Part shown: piece after piece, positions 27,221-37,347 of the stretch
Layout: every line of letters begins with the position of its first letter
Position numbering within the stretch: position 1 is the stretch's first letter
From: Senegalia massiliensis
GTDB taxonomy: Bacteria; Bacillota; Clostridia; Tissierellales; SIT17
Assembly: GCF_900626135.1 (NCBI RefSeq)
Contig: NZ_LR130786.1
Span: 434,001-498,000 of the forward strand
DNA length: 64,000 nt
Direction of reading: 5' to 3'
Made by a program: the position numbers and the translations under genes
The notes under the pieces: model-generated
Told to the model about the DNA's origin: nothing
What the model saw: the letters and a program-made list of their open reading frames with translations, nothing else
Databases searched by the model: none

Positions 27221-27682
27221 CTATATTTCTCTTAATAAATTTGCCATCTCTATTGCTGTAATAGCTGCTTCAGCCCCTTTATTTCCTGCTTTTGTCCCTG
27301 CCCTTTCTATAGCTTGCTCAATAGTATCAGTTGTAAGTACTCCAAATATAACTGGAAGTTCTGTTTCTAAAGATACATTTGCAATTCCTTTTGAAACTTC
27401 ACTTGATACATAATCAAAATGTGGTGTAGCTCCTCTAATAACAGCACCTATACATATTACACCATCATATTTTTCTGACTTAGTCAATTTTTTAGCCACT
27501 AAAGGCATTTCAAATGCTCCAGGTACCCAAATAATTTCAATATCTTCTTCTTCAACCCCATGACGTTTAAAAGCATCTATAGCTCCAGACAATAATTTAC
27601 TTCCTATAAACTCATTAAATCTTCCTACTACTATAGAGAATTTTAACCCTTTAGCAATTAAATTTCCTTCGTATGTTTTCAT
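27221..27682 (-). CDS. ribH: 6,7-dimethyl-8-ribityllumazine synthase
   Basis: 153 aa, full length. The [43 protein letters not shown] and [11 protein letters not shown] segments are those of RibH, which condenses the ribityl pyrimidine with the four-carbon phosphate made by RibB. It begins directly at the end of ribBA and precedes the HAD phosphatase. Confidence 0.97.
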   Translation of the reverse strand: MKTYEGNLIAKGLKFSIVVGRFNEFIGSKLLSGAIDAFKRHGVEEEDIEIIWVPGAFEMPLVAKKLTKSEKYDGVICIGAVIRGATPHFDYVSSEVSKGIANVSLETELPVIFGVLTTDTIEQAIERAGTKAGNKGAEAAITAIEMANLLREI

Positions 27683-28894
27683 TTACTTTTCCTCCTTAAA
27701 ATTTAGCATGTGCCCCATTTTTTTCTTTTTAGTTTTTAAATAATATTCATTTCTTTCATTATGATTCATCTGAATAGGTACTCTTTCTACAACTTCTATT
27801 CCATATCCTGAAATTCCTGATAATTTTTTAGGATTATTAGTCATAAGCTTTACCTTTCTTACACCTAAATCAGATAATATTTGAGCACCAATACCATAAT
27901 CTCTCATATCTTCTGGAAAACCAAGAGCTATATTAGCTTCTACTGTATCCATTCCTTTATCTTGTAGAGCATAAGCTTTAATCTTATTTATCAGACCAAT
28001 TCCTCTTCCTTCTTGACGCATATAAAGTAATATTCCTCTTCCTTCTTGTTCAATATTTTTCATAGCTGCAGCAAATTGATCTCCACAGTCACATCTAAGA
28101 GAACCAAAGGCATCTCCTGTTAAACATTCTGAATGTACTCTTACTAATACTGGCTTTTCATCAGATACATCTCCTTTAACTAGAGCTACATGATGTTCTC
28201 TATTTAATTTGTTAACATATCCTACTATTTTAAATTCTCCATATTTAGTAGGCATAAAAGCCTCTGATGCTCTTTCTATTAAAGATTCATTTTTTCTTCT
28301 ATATTTAATTAAGTCTGCTATAGTTATTATTTTTAAATTATGTTCTTTTACATATTCCATAAGTTCAGGTACCCTAGCCATTGTTCCATCTTCATTCATA
28401 ATTTCACATATAACACCTGCAGGATATAAATTAGCTAACTTTGCTAAATCTACTGCTGCTTCTGTATGACCTGCTCTTTTTAATACACCACCTTCTTTTG
28501 CTACTAAAGGGAATATATGTCCTGGCCTATTAAAATCATTTGATATTGCAGTAGTATCTATTAATTTTTGAACTGTCATGGCTCTTTCTTCTGCTGAAAT
28601 ACCAGTGGTAGTTTCTGTAGAGTCAACAGATACTGTAAAAGCTGTTTCCTTTGGATCCGTATTTACAGATACCATTGGATAAATATCTAACTCATTAACT
28701 CTTTCTTTTGTCATAGGAGTACATATAAGCCCTCTACCATATTTAGCCATGAAGTTTATCTCCTCAGCAGTTGCTTTTTCAGCTGCCATTAATAAGTCCC
28801 CTTCATTTTCCCTATTTTCATCATCTACTACTACAATCATTTTCCCAGCTTTAATATCTTCAATTGCTTCTTCTATTGTATTAAATTTATACAT
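27683..28894 (-). CDS. ribBA: Bifunctional 3,4-dihydroxy-2-butanone-4-phosphate synthase / GTP cyclohydrolase II
   Basis: 403 aa. The RibB half has [19 protein letters not shown] and the RPGHIFPL and [11 protein letters not shown] segments; the RibA half (from about 205) has the zinc site [17 protein letters not shown] and [11 protein letters not shown]. It supplies both precursors of riboflavin. Third gene of the rib operon, 14 nt after ribE. Confidence 0.97.
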   Translation of the reverse strand: MYKFNTIEEAIEDIKAGKMIVVVDDENRENEGDLLMAAEKATAEEINFMAKYGRGLICTPMTKERVNELDIYPMVSVNTDPKETAFTVSVDSTETTTGISAEERAMTVQKLIDTTAISNDFNRPGHIFPLVAKEGGVLKRAGHTEAAVDLAKLANLYPAGVICEIMNEDGTMARVPELMEYVKEHNLKIITIADLIKYRRKNESLIERASEAFMPTKYGEFKIVGYVNKLNREHHVALVKGDVSDEKPVLVRVHSECLTGDAFGSLRCDCGDQFAAAMKNIEQEGRGILLYMRQEGRGIGLINKIKAYALQDKGMDTVEANIALGFPEDMRDYGIGAQILSDLGVRKVKLMTNNPKKLSGISGYGIEVVERVPIQMNHNERNEYYLKTKKKKMGHMLNFKEEK

Positions 28895-28908
28895 TGTGTC
28901 ACCTTCCT

Positions 28909-29559
28909 TTATACAAATCCATTTTCTTTTAAAAAATTTATATCTATTAAACTTTTTGGTTGATCCAATTTTTCAAATGTCATAAATCTTTCAATATATT
29001 TTCCAACCATATCAAATTCTAAATTTACTTCGTTTCCCACTTTTTTACTTAATAATATAGTTTCCTCTTTAGTTAATGGTATAATTGAAACTTTGAAAAT
29101 ATTATCATCTACTAAAGCTACTGTTAAACTAGTTCCATCAATAGCTATAGAACCTTTATTAATGATATACTTCATAACTTCATAAGTAGATTCTATAGAT
29201 ACCCAAGTAGCATTATCTTCTTCTTCTATACCTTTAATAATACCTACTCCATCTATATGTCCAGATACAATATGTCCTCCAAATCTATCTCCTAATTTCA
29301 TTGCTCTTTCAAGATTAACTCTACTTCCAGAATTTAAATCTTTTAAATTACTACGTCTCATTGTTTCAGGCATAACATCTATAGTGAAGGTGTTTTTACC
29401 AAAATCTACAACTGTAAGACATACTCCATTAGTACTTATGCTATCACCTAGATGTATTCCCTCTAAAACTTTCTGTGCTTTAACAGTTATTTGAGATGAA
29501 TTAATACCCTTTACAATCTTATCAACTATTCCTATTTCTTCTATAAGTCCTGTAAACAT
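28909..29559 (-). CDS. ribE: Riboflavin synthase, alpha subunit type
   Basis: 216 aa with two homologous lumazine-binding barrels; the N terminus [10 protein letters not shown] and the repeats beginning [11 protein letters not shown] and [11 protein letters not shown] are diagnostic. It dismutates two lumazines into riboflavin. It follows ribD with no gap. Confidence 0.97.
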   Translation of the reverse strand: MFTGLIEEIGIVDKIVKGINSSQITVKAQKVLEGIHLGDSISTNGVCLTVVDFGKNTFTIDVMPETMRRSNLKDLNSGSRVNLERAMKLGDRFGGHIVSGHIDGVGIIKGIEEEDNATWVSIESTYEVMKYIINKGSIAIDGTSLTVALVDDNIFKVSIIPLTKEETILLSKKVGNEVNLEFDMVGKYIERFMTFEKLDQPKSLIDINFLKENGFV

Positions 29560-30660
29560 TTATCTATCTTCCTTCCTTAAATAACCTTCAATTAAAATAT
29601 CTCCATTGAATTTTGACATAGTCATATCTTTTAGAATAAATGCATCATCTATATAGGATCTACCTTGTCCTCCAACTGGAGTTTTAGCATTATTTCCTCC
29701 TATTATTTTAGGTGCTATGAAGGATAATACTTTATCTACAATCCCTTGTTCTAATGCACTATAGTTTAGAGTAGATCCTCCCTCTAATAAAATACTGTCT
29801 ATTTTCATTCTAGCTAATTGACTCATTAAATTAGCTAAATCTACCTTCCCATTTTTTAATGGAGTAATTATAACTTCTCCACCTTTTTCTTTAATTAATT
29901 GTATTTTTTTATTATCAATTTTTTCAGTTGTAGCTATAATTGTTTTTGATTTTGACTTTATTTTTAATACATTAGCATCTAAAGGAACTCTTCCATTTGT
30001 ATCTACAATTATTCTAATAGGATCTAAATATCTATCACCAAGTCTTGTTGTAAGTCTAGGGTTATCCTTTAACACAGTACCTATACCTACCATAATTGCA
30101 GATACTTTATGTCGTATTTGATGTACATATTTTCTAGAAAATTCATTAGTAATCCACTTTGAATCTCCAGTATATGATGAAATTTTACCATCTAAAGTCA
30201 TTGCTGTTTTAAGTATGCAAAATGGCTTATTCTGAGTTATATACTTTATAAAAATTTCATTTACTTTTTTTATTTCTTCTTGTAAAACTCCTACTTTAAC
30301 CTCTATACCATTAGCTCTTAAAATTTCAATACCTTTTCCTGATACTAAAGGATTAGGATCTTTCATGCCAATAATTACTTTTGAAATACCCTTCTCAACA
30401 ATGTTATTTACACAAGGAGGAGTTTTTCCAAAGTGAGAACAAGGCTCTAATGTAACATACATTGTAGCTCCCTTCACATCTTCTGTAGCATTATTAAAAG
30501 CATTAACTTCAGCATGAGGTCCACCATAAAATTCATGATAACCTTCTCCAATTATTTTTTCATCTTTTATTATTACTGCACCTACTAAAGGATTTGGGTT
30601 AGTATATCCTTCACCCTTTTTAGAAATTTCTATGGCTCTTTTCATATATTTTATCTCCAT
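29560..30660 (-). CDS. ribD: Bifunctional diaminohydroxyphosphoribosylaminopyrimidine deaminase / reductase
   Basis: 366 aa. The deaminase half carries the zinc motif GGPHAEVNAF and LEPCSHFGKTPPC; the reductase half (from about 145) has KTAMTLDGKISS, MVGIGTVLKDNPRLT and the LLEGGSTLN segment. It catalyses the second and third steps from GTP to riboflavin. First gene of the operon, downstream of the FMN riboswitch. Confidence 0.97.
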   Translation of the reverse strand: MEIKYMKRAIEISKKGEGYTNPNPLVGAVIIKDEKIIGEGYHEFYGGPHAEVNAFNNATEDVKGATMYVTLEPCSHFGKTPPCVNNIVEKGISKVIIGMKDPNPLVSGKGIEILRANGIEVKVGVLQEEIKKVNEIFIKYITQNKPFCILKTAMTLDGKISSYTGDSKWITNEFSRKYVHQIRHKVSAIMVGIGTVLKDNPRLTTRLGDRYLDPIRIIVDTNGRVPLDANVLKIKSKSKTIIATTEKIDNKKIQLIKEKGGEVIITPLKNGKVDLANLMSQLARMKIDSILLEGGSTLNYSALEQGIVDKVLSFIAPKIIGGNNAKTPVGGQGRSYIDDAFILKDMTMSKFNGDILIEGYLRKEDR

Positions 30661-30750
30661 TTACTCCCTCCCAACTCTTATAATAAAAATATTCTTTTTT
30701 TATTATGTCCTTTATTAAAACTATTAATTATTATATTATTTGACCAAAAA

Positions 30751-30784
30751 ATAAAGCTCTGAAGGTTTAACTTCAGAGCTTTAT
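30751..30784 (-). terminator. Intrinsic terminator of the FMN riboswitch expression platform
   Basis: 14-bp perfect stem (30751-30764, 30771-30784), 6-nt loop, followed on the minus strand by six U residues, 66 nt downstream of the aptamer. FMN binding would be expected to favour this hairpin and stop transcription before ribD. Confidence 0.88.
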
Positions 30785-30850
30785 AAATATGTCATATTAT
30801 ATATAAATACATCAAAATAATATATAAACTTATATTTATTAATTAATTAT

Positions 30851-30967
30851 ATCTTCTTCCATCCAGACTTTACTGTCGGTCTTGGAATTTCACCAAATCA
30901 ACCATATTTTCATATGGGTCGCGGACTTTACCGCCGGTCGGGAATTTCACCCTGCCCTGAAGATCTT
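30851..30967 (-). promoter_or_regulatory. FMN riboswitch (RFN element)
   Basis: Reading the minus strand, conserved RFN segments appear in order: GATCTTCAGGGCAGGGTGA, AATTCCCGACCGGCGGTAAA, GTCCGCGACCC, then GGTGAAATTCC, GACCGACAGTAAAGTCTGGA and a closing GAAGAAGAT that pairs with the start. These are the six-stem aptamer blocks that bind FMN. It precedes ribDEBAH. Confidence 0.96.
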
Positions 30968-30985
30968 ATTCAATTTTATGTTTAA

Positions 30986-31015
30986 AATATATCATTGTTA
31001 ATTAGTTTTTGTCAA
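30986..31015 (-). promoter_or_regulatory. Sigma-A promoter of the rib operon
   Basis: Minus strand TTGACA (31015-31010), 18-bp spacer, TATATT (30991-30986), about 20 nt before the riboswitch. Confidence 0.75.
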
Positions 31016-31039
31016 GAAAAATCTTAAAAAAGTTAAATA

Positions 31040-31435
31040 TTACATATTAGTCAATTCTTTTTCTATGCTTTTTAGTCTAGGAGTTTCCCTTGTCCATATA
31101 TATATGCTTACTGTACTTGCTATGGTAAGTAACATAATCCTAAGTATCAGTTTATCCAAAACAAATATCACAGAAAATCCTATTGTAAGCCAGATTAAAA
31201 GTATTGCTCTTTTTTTAGCTTTTAAAGGTATCCCATTACCTTTTATATAGTCAGATACATATGGAGCTAAATATTTGTTATTTAATATAAACTTATATAA
31301 TCTATCACTACTTTTTACAAAACAAGCTAAAGATAATAGTAAAAAAGGAGTAGTAGGAAGTACTGGTAATATTATTCCTATTGTTCCAAATATCAAACTT
31401 AAGCTTCCTATTATAATTAAAATTATTTTTTTCAT
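31040..31435 (-). CDS. YbaN/DUF454-family inner-membrane protein
   Basis: 131 aa with an N-terminal membrane hairpin and one or two later helices. The GTIGIILPVLPTTPFLLL segment and ACFVKSSDRLYKFI are characteristic of the DUF454 (YbaN) family, whose function is unknown. Single gene; it ends about 25 nt before the rib promoter region. Confidence 0.85.
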   Translation of the reverse strand: MKKIILIIIGSLSLIFGTIGIILPVLPTTPFLLLSLACFVKSSDRLYKFILNNKYLAPYVSDYIKGNGIPLKAKKRAILLIWLTIGFSVIFVLDKLILRIMLLTIASTVSIYIWTRETPRLKSIEKELTNM

Positions 31436-31530
31436 CTTATTTTCCTTTATATTTTTTGGCTAAGCTATTACACTTTCATTATATTTATAACATTTTTTAT
31501 ATTTATTGTATCATATTTTCTTAAATATTT

Positions 31531-31576
31531 AATTATAAAAAACCACTTTTCAATTGAAAAGTGGTTTTTTATAATT
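31531..31576. terminator. 46-bp perfect palindrome, terminator after rubrerythrin
   Basis: 23-bp arms (31531-31553 and 31554-31576) with A/T tracts at each edge. It overlaps the rubrerythrin stop codon and terminates that gene on the minus strand. Confidence 0.88.
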
Positions 31577-32150
31577 AATAATTTGATTGTTTTATTTCAA
31601 AATATGCTTCTTCATGTTTACAAACTGGACACATTTTTGGAGATTTTTCTCCTACATGTACATGCCCACATTTACGACAATACCAGCTTTGCTCATTTTC
31701 TTTTTTGAAAACTAATTCTTCTTTAACATTATCGTAAAGTTTTAAATAACGTTCTTCATGATCTTTTTCTATTTCTGCTATTGATTTAAATGCAATTGCT
31801 ATCTTTTTAAACCCTTCTTCTTCAGCTATTTTTGCAAATTCAGGATATATAGCAATAAACTCTTCATGTTCTCCATCTGCAGCAGATTTTAAGTTTTCAG
31901 CAGTAGTACCTACCTTACCTGCTGGATATGTAGCAGTGATTTCAACATCTCCACCTTCTAAAAATCCAAAGAATATTTTTGCATGTTGATATTCATTTTC
32001 TGCTGTTTGTAAAAAGAAGTCTGATATTTGTTCATACCCTTCTTTTTTTGCTTGTTTTGCAAACATTGTGTAACGATTTCTTGCTTGAGATTCTCCAGCA
32101 AATGCTTTTAGTAAATTTTGTTCTGTTTTAGTTCCTTTTAAACTTGACAT
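31575..32150 (-). CDS. rbr: Rubrerythrin
   Basis: 191 aa. The di-iron four-helix domain has FAGESQARNRYTMFA, ENEYQHAKIFFG, DGEHEEF and EKDHEERY; the C-terminal rubredoxin domain has two CxxC knots (CRKCGHVHVG and CPVCKHEEAYF). It reduces hydrogen peroxide with electrons from rubredoxin or NADH oxidoreductases. It lies 36 nt after perR and is probably in the same unit. Confidence 0.97.
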   Translation of the reverse strand: MSSLKGTKTEQNLLKAFAGESQARNRYTMFAKQAKKEGYEQISDFFLQTAENEYQHAKIFFGFLEGGDVEITATYPAGKVGTTAENLKSAADGEHEEFIAIYPEFAKIAEEEGFKKIAIAFKSIAEIEKDHEERYLKLYDNVKEELVFKKENEQSWYCRKCGHVHVGEKSPKMCPVCKHEEAYFEIKQSNY

Positions 32151-32186
32151 TTTAATAAATTCCCCCTTAATTATATATATTTAACT

Positions 32187-32588
32187 TTAAAGACAACTTT
32201 TACATTTACCTTTAAAGTATAAATGCTTTTCATCAATTTGAAACCCTTTTAAAGTCCCGTCTTGTAATTTTATATCTTCTATTTCAAAGTCATACACTTC
32301 TCCACAATCAGTACATTTAAAATGTCCATGAAATTTAGTATCAGCATCATATCTTGTTTCATTCTCTTCTATTGTAATCATTGTAGCAATATTATTTTTC
32401 ATAAATAAACTAAATGTATTATATACTGTTGTTTTAGATAATGTAGGCATTTCTTTTATCAAATCATTATATATCTTTTCTACAGTTGGATGGTTTTTAT
32501 TTTTTGATAAATATTCATATATTTTTATGCGTTGTAGTGAAGGTTTTATACCGTGTTCTTTTAAATAATCACTTGTACTAATCTCCAT
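32187..32588 (-). CDS. perR: Fur-family peroxide-sensing repressor (PerR-like)
   Basis: 133 aa. Winged-helix part with TPxx-type LKEHGIKPSLQRIKIYEYL and TLSKTTVYNTFSLF; the metal region has RYDADTKFHGHFKC, a CTDCG pair and a C-terminal CKSC, the Zn(Cys)4 site of the family. PerR senses peroxide by metal-catalysed oxidation of His. It is read together with rubrerythrin and has a perfect 7-1-7 operator at its own promoter, so autoregulation is likely. Confidence 0.9.
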   Translation of the reverse strand: MEISTSDYLKEHGIKPSLQRIKIYEYLSKNKNHPTVEKIYNDLIKEMPTLSKTTVYNTFSLFMKNNIATMITIEENETRYDADTKFHGHFKCTDCGEVYDFEIEDIKLQDGTLKGFQIDEKHLYFKGKCKSCL

Positions 32589-32639
32589 AATCTTTCCTTC
32601 ATCTCCTTACATCGCTCTTTATTTGTAATAGTTTTAAAT

Positions 32640-32654
32640 TTGTAATGATTACAA
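32640..32654. promoter_or_regulatory. Per box operator upstream of perR
   Basis: TTGTAATGATTACAA is a perfect 7-1-7 inverted repeat close to the Per box consensus TTATAATNATTATAA. It lies right after the -10 box of the perR promoter, positioned to block transcription. Confidence 0.8.
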
Positions 32655-32658
32655 TATA

Positions 32659-32687
32659 ATCATAATAGATTCTCATTAGTTTGTCAA
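32659..32687 (-). promoter_or_regulatory. Sigma-A promoter of perR-rubrerythrin
   Basis: Minus strand TTGACA (32687-32682), 17-bp spacer, TATGAT (32664-32659), directly followed by the Per box. Confidence 0.78.
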
Positions 32688-32824
32688 GTATTTATTATAA
32701 ATTATAATGAAGTTATATATATCAAATTCCCTAACTACTATAGTGACTTAATCTTATAATAACACATATTATATAAAAAGATATAAATTAAAACTAAAAT
32801 AATATTATCCAGGAGGTATGTGCT

Positions 32825-33313
32825 ATGGAATCTTTCAAATCCTTCTCTGGAATTGTTGTTATGATTGATCACTTTTGGAGAGGTAACTCTGATAGAATAG
32901 GATGTAATAAATTAATTTCTGTACAAAATCCAAATAGACAATTAGTAAATTTTGTAGTATCACCAGATACTTACTTTGTAAATAGAGTAATGGTGAATAT
33001 AGGAGATAGAGTAAATGTGTTTTATGATGCAAATCAGCCTACTCCTCTAATTTTCCCACCACAATTACAAGCAGTGGTTATTAGTAAACCTTCACAACTT
33101 CAAAATGTAAAAGTAGATTATTTTGATAGAAATTTAATAAGTAGTGATGGGACATTACAATTAAATATTTCTCCTTCTACTCAAATAATGTTAGAAAATG
33201 GGCAGGTATTTTTAGGCGATATTAAAAACCGAAATCTAATTGTTGTATATGGTCCCAAAACAAAAAGTATCCCACCCCAAACTACACCATATAAAGTTAT
33301 TGTCATGTGTTAA
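32825..33313 (+). CDS. Two-repeat beta-rich protein of unknown function
   Basis: 162 aa, no signal peptide or membrane segment. Two tandem units are visible: NFVVSPDTYF...GDRVNVFYDA...PPQLQAVVI (about 42-88) and LNISPSTQIM...RNLIVVYGP...PPQTTPYKVIV (about 116-161), suggesting duplicated small beta barrels of a kind seen in spore or envelope proteins. It ends in Met-Cys. AGGAGG precedes the ATG by 8 nt, so it is well translated. I do not recognise the family; the neighbours are a peroxide regulon and galE and give no clear clue. Confidence 0.7.
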   Translation: MESFKSFSGIVVMIDHFWRGNSDRIGCNKLISVQNPNRQLVNFVVSPDTYFVNRVMVNIGDRVNVFYDANQPTPLIFPPQLQAVVISKPSQLQNVKVDYFDRNLISSDGTLQLNISPSTQIMLENGQVFLGDIKNRNLIVVYGPKTKSIPPQTTPYKVIVMC

Positions 33314-33355
33314 TATATAAGATAAGAACTGACATGTCAGTTCTTATCTTATATA
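33314..33355. terminator. Bidirectional terminator between the unknown gene and galE
   Basis: 42-bp perfect palindrome (arms 33314-33334 and 33335-33355) between two convergent genes. Confidence 0.85.
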
Positions 33356-33361
33356 TATTAT

Positions 33362-34393
<1,032 letters not shown>

Positions 34394-34435
34394 TTATTAT
34401 CTATATATATAATACCATAATTTTAATATATAATT

Positions 34436-34474
34436 AAAAAAAGATAGTTAGAAAAATTATAACTATCTTTTTTT
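34436..34474 (-). terminator. Terminator of the activator ATPase gene
   Basis: 15-bp perfect stem (34436-34450 and 34460-34474) with a 9-nt loop and flanking A/T runs, overlapping the last codons of the BadF/HgdC-type gene. Confidence 0.82.
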
Positions 34475-35236
34475 ATGTAAATTCCAACCTATAACTGCTG
34501 CTCCTAAAGCTCCAATTATTTGTGTATCTTCTGTTGAAAATATTCTTTGTTTTAATTTAGTTTCTAATATATTTTTAAGATTTTTACTTTTTGCAACTCC
34601 ACCAGTAAATGCAATTTTCTCATTAATATTAACTCTATTTAATAAAGAACATGCTTTATCAGCAATAGAATAAAGTATTCCAGTGGCTATTTGTTCTTTT
34701 GGTTTACCTTGAGCTAAAAGACTTATTATTTCTGATTCAGCAAAAACAGTACACATACTACTTATATTGACAGGTTTTTCATTTCTACAAAAGTCATCAA
34801 TATCATCTACATCTATTCCCAAATTATTCAAAGTCACTTCAAGAAATTTCCCTGTACCTGCTGCACATTTATCATTCATTATGAAATTTACTACGTTTCC
34901 ATTGGAGTCTAAACTTATAACTTTACTATCTTGTCCTCCAATATCCAATATTGTTCTGATATTAGAATTTAAACTATATGCTCCTTTAGCATGACAGCTT
35001 ATTTCAGTTATAGTTTTGTCAGCAAAATCCATGGAAATTCTACCATAGCCTGTCCCGATTATTTTAGAAATATCATCTTTACAAAGATTATTTCTATCAA
35101 TCAGTATTTCAAATGCATTTTTTGATGATGATTTAGGACTCCATCCAGTAGGTATTATTAATGTATCTATTATATTGCCATTATATAATACAGCCTTTGT
35201 AGCCACAGAACCAGTATCTATCCCTATACTATACAA
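34463..35236 (-). CDS. BadF/BadG/BcrA/HgdC-type activator ATPase (reductase of a double-cubane protein)
   Basis: 257 aa ASKHA-fold ATPase. GIDTGSVATKAVLY is the phosphate loop, ILDIGGQDSKVI the second motif, and the two Cys that share a [4Fe-4S] cluster between monomers are in NDKCAAGTGKFLE and SSMCTVFAESE. Such proteins use ATP to push single electrons to very low potential onto a dehydratase or a double-cubane-cluster protein. The partner two genes upstream (35509-36801) is the likely acceptor. Transcribed after the DUF3343 gene with a 10-nt gap. Confidence 0.92.
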   Translation of the reverse strand: MYSIGIDTGSVATKAVLYNGNIIDTLIIPTGWSPKSSSKNAFEILIDRNNLCKDDISKIIGTGYGRISMDFADKTITEISCHAKGAYSLNSNIRTILDIGGQDSKVISLDSNGNVVNFIMNDKCAAGTGKFLEVTLNNLGIDVDDIDDFCRNEKPVNISSMCTVFAESEIISLLAQGKPKEQIATGILYSIADKACSLLNRVNINEKIAFTGGVAKSKNLKNILETKLKQRIFSTEDTQIIGALGAAVIGWNLHKKR

Positions 35237-35246
35237 ATAACCACCT

Positions 35247-35498
35247 CTATTTAAACCAATTTCTAGACTTTTTCTCTATAGTATGAATCCCACTTACTTC
35301 TATATCCTTATTTTCTTCTATAATTTCTTCTATTAAATGTCGTAATTCTGGATCTATAATTATAGATATACCACAACATTTACTTAAACTTCTAGGAGTA
35401 GGTGAAATAATATATTTTATAGATTTCTCTTTTAATTTTTTCTCGAGTGCTAAACCATCACTATGTGAAGGAAAAAGTATATAAGTTTGTTTTCTCAA
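35247..35498 (-). CDS. DUF3343 small protein
   Basis: 83 aa. The segment SPTPRSLSKCCGISIII is typical of DUF3343 proteins, which often lie by selenium, sulfur or radical-activation genes; function unknown. It sits between the double-cubane-type protein (10 nt) and its activator ATPase (10 nt), so it is an integral third member of this operon. The Cys-Cys pair might carry sulfur or a metal, which is speculation. Confidence 0.8.
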   Translation of the reverse strand: MRKQTYILFPSHSDGLALEKKLKEKSIKYIISPTPRSLSKCCGISIIIDPELRHLIEEIIEENKDIEVSGIHTIEKKSRNWFK

Positions 35499-35508
35499 AA
35501 CATCACCT

Positions 35509-36801
35509 TTATATCGCTAACTCTTTATTCATACTTATCATTTCAAAGAAAGCCTCAAGTCTAGTATTAATCTGACCTGCATCTTGCATACTATAGTCAC
35601 TTTCTATCATCATTACTGGTATACCTTCTTTATCTAATGCATCTTTAACCTTTTTATATTCAATAGCATAAGTATGACAGAAAGGAAGAGAATTATATAT
35701 TACTCCATCTGCATTATATTCTTTATATAATCTAATAATATCTTCTATTCTGCCTTCATTTGGGCTAAAACATGCACAATTTATCCCCATATATCTATCT
35801 GAAAGTGCTTTAAGTCCACTATCTAAATCTGTTATATTCTCATCTACAAGTCTTTCAAAATATTTTGTACCAGTACATGCCTCTTCACAAACTACTGCTC
35901 CCCCACTAGTTTCAATTAAATGATGCATCTTCCAGTTTGGTATAGCCATTGGTGTACCTGTAAGTAATATTCTTGGAGTATCATCTTTAAATACTGATAT
36001 ATTTTTCTCTATTCTTTCTTCTAATTCATCACAAAGTTCATTTGTTTTTTCTATGAATCTATTTGGATCATCATAAAAAGCTACTTGAGTTATTAAAAGA
36101 GCATCCTTACCACTAATAGGTAGTTTTTCTGACTTTCTTGCATCATATAATCTTTGTAATACTCTTCTTTTATCATTAACAAGTTTTATTTTTTCTTTTA
36201 AACTTTCCAAAGTAACTTTATTTCCAGTTAAATCCTCAACTTTTTCCTTAAAAATATTTATTTCTTCTTTAAAATGGTCATAATCTTTTTCTCTTTTCAT
36301 TTGTGGTAAATCCATGACATGCATTGGTGTATATTCACCTAGTATTTCCCAAGCTTTTTTCTTGCCATCACAAGTAGTCTCACCTACAAGCATATCAGCA
36401 GATTGAAAATATGGACATGTTCCACTTAATTTAGCACCTACTGAAGCTTTTATAAGAGGACACATATTTCTTGGTAAAACCTTTTCACCATCAGGAACCC
36501 AAAAATCAGACCCACCACATAATCCAACTCCTATCCCATCTGCAGCCATTATAACCTCATCTGGAACAAACACACAAAAACTTCCGAAAACTTTTCCTCC
36601 ATCTTTTCTATGCTCATTCAACTCTTTTATTCTTAGACCATGAATTTCAGATACTACAAAATTAAAATAATTCATACCTTCTGCTCTATTTTCTTGTGTC
36701 ATGTAAATATCCCCATAAAATTCTGGCAATACTTCACATAATTGATCATGCTTTTCTAAATCCATATCTAATGAATCCCATAGTTCTCTGTAATCTGCCA
36801 T
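35509..36801 (-). CDS. Double-cubane-cluster protein / 2-hydroxyacyl-CoA dehydratase family (YjiM-like)
   Basis: 430 aa single-subunit member of the HgdB-like family. Cys residues in GVGLCGGSDF (C95), NMCPLIKASVG (C114), SGTCPYFQ (C129) and TTCDGKKK (C144), plus CEEAC, NCACF and PFCHTYA later, can hold Fe-S clusters. There is one such gene, not the alpha/beta pair of real dehydratases, and it is followed by its own activator, the arrangement of the double-cubane-cluster protein and reductase (DCCP/YjiM-YjiL). Those proteins reduce small molecules such as acetylene or hydrazine in vitro; the natural substrate is unknown. DCCP is preferred; dehydratase is the alternative. Confidence 0.82.
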   Translation of the reverse strand: MADYRELWDSLDMDLEKHDQLCEVLPEFYGDIYMTQENRAEGMNYFNFVVSEIHGLRIKELNEHRKDGGKVFGSFCVFVPDEVIMAADGIGVGLCGGSDFWVPDGEKVLPRNMCPLIKASVGAKLSGTCPYFQSADMLVGETTCDGKKKAWEILGEYTPMHVMDLPQMKREKDYDHFKEEINIFKEKVEDLTGNKVTLESLKEKIKLVNDKRRVLQRLYDARKSEKLPISGKDALLITQVAFYDDPNRFIEKTNELCDELEERIEKNISVFKDDTPRILLTGTPMAIPNWKMHHLIETSGGAVVCEEACTGTKYFERLVDENITDLDSGLKALSDRYMGINCACFSPNEGRIEDIIRLYKEYNADGVIYNSLPFCHTYAIEYKKVKDALDKEGIPVMMIESDYSMQDAGQINTRLEAFFEMISMNKELAI

Positions 36802-36906
36802 TTCATTTCCCCCTATATTATATAATCTATTCAGATTATATAATATTTAAGAAAATTAATTAACAATTATTCATAACTTTGATACTTAAAATACAAAGTA
36901 TTTATT

Positions 36907-37347
36907 TTATCTATACTCTAAATCATCTTCATCCAAAATACTACTAACATTATAGATATTGAATTTTTCTCTTATTTCTGGATATGTCATAAAAAAACTA
37001 ACTAATTTTTCTATTGATCTTATTGTATCAATACACAAGTAATGCTCCATTGCTTCTGCTTCTGCTTTTTCATCACATGAAGAACCTATAATATCCACAA
37101 ATTCTCTTAGAATTCTATTTCTTTCAACTAAAAATTTTCCTTTTCTCTCTCCTTTTTCTAATACTTCAATTTTTTCATAAGGTTCATATTTTATATAATT
37201 TAGCTCTTTTAGTTTTTTCAGTCCCTTAACAACTGAAGGCATAGATACATTTAATGTATCAGCAATATCCTTATTTCTAATATCTTTTTCTTTTAATGAT
37301 AATCTATACACTTCTTCTAAATAGTCCTCTAAACTAGGTGACAACAT
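36907..37347 (-). CDS. mntR: DtxR/MntR-family metal-dependent repressor
   Basis: 146 aa. Winged helix SLEDYLEEVYRLSLKEKDIR with RNKDIADTLNVSMPSVVKGL, and the dimerisation domain with EAEAMEHYLCIDTI. No SH3 domain, as in MntR. The gene is divergent from a MntP-like manganese exporter, which supports manganese as the co-regulator, though iron cannot be ruled out. Confidence 0.88.
   Translation of the reverse strand: MLSPSLEDYLEEVYRLSLKEKDIRNKDIADTLNVSMPSVVKGLKKLKELNYIKYEPYEKIEVLEKGERKGKFLVERNRILREFVDIIGSSCDEKAEAEAMEHYLCIDTIRSIEKLVSFFMTYPEIREKFNIYNVSSILDEDDLEYR

Larger units (their letters stand above)
30661..31039. other. Non-coding leader of the rib operon
   Basis: 379 bp without a gene. It holds, on the minus strand in order of transcription, the rib promoter, the FMN riboswitch, a connecting stretch and an intrinsic terminator about 85 nt before ribD. 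Confidence 0.9.

Noticed and set aside
31531-31576. Long perfect palindromes (here and at 33314, 44719, 54041, 59655) as mobile element ends or phage sites
   Set aside because: Each lies at a gene end, mostly between convergent genes, has A/T flanks and no target duplication; they are ordinary bidirectional terminators.
35509-36801. 2-hydroxyacyl-CoA dehydratase subunit
   Set aside because: There is no second subunit, CoA transferase or other fermentation gene; one subunit plus one activator fits a double-cubane-cluster protein better.
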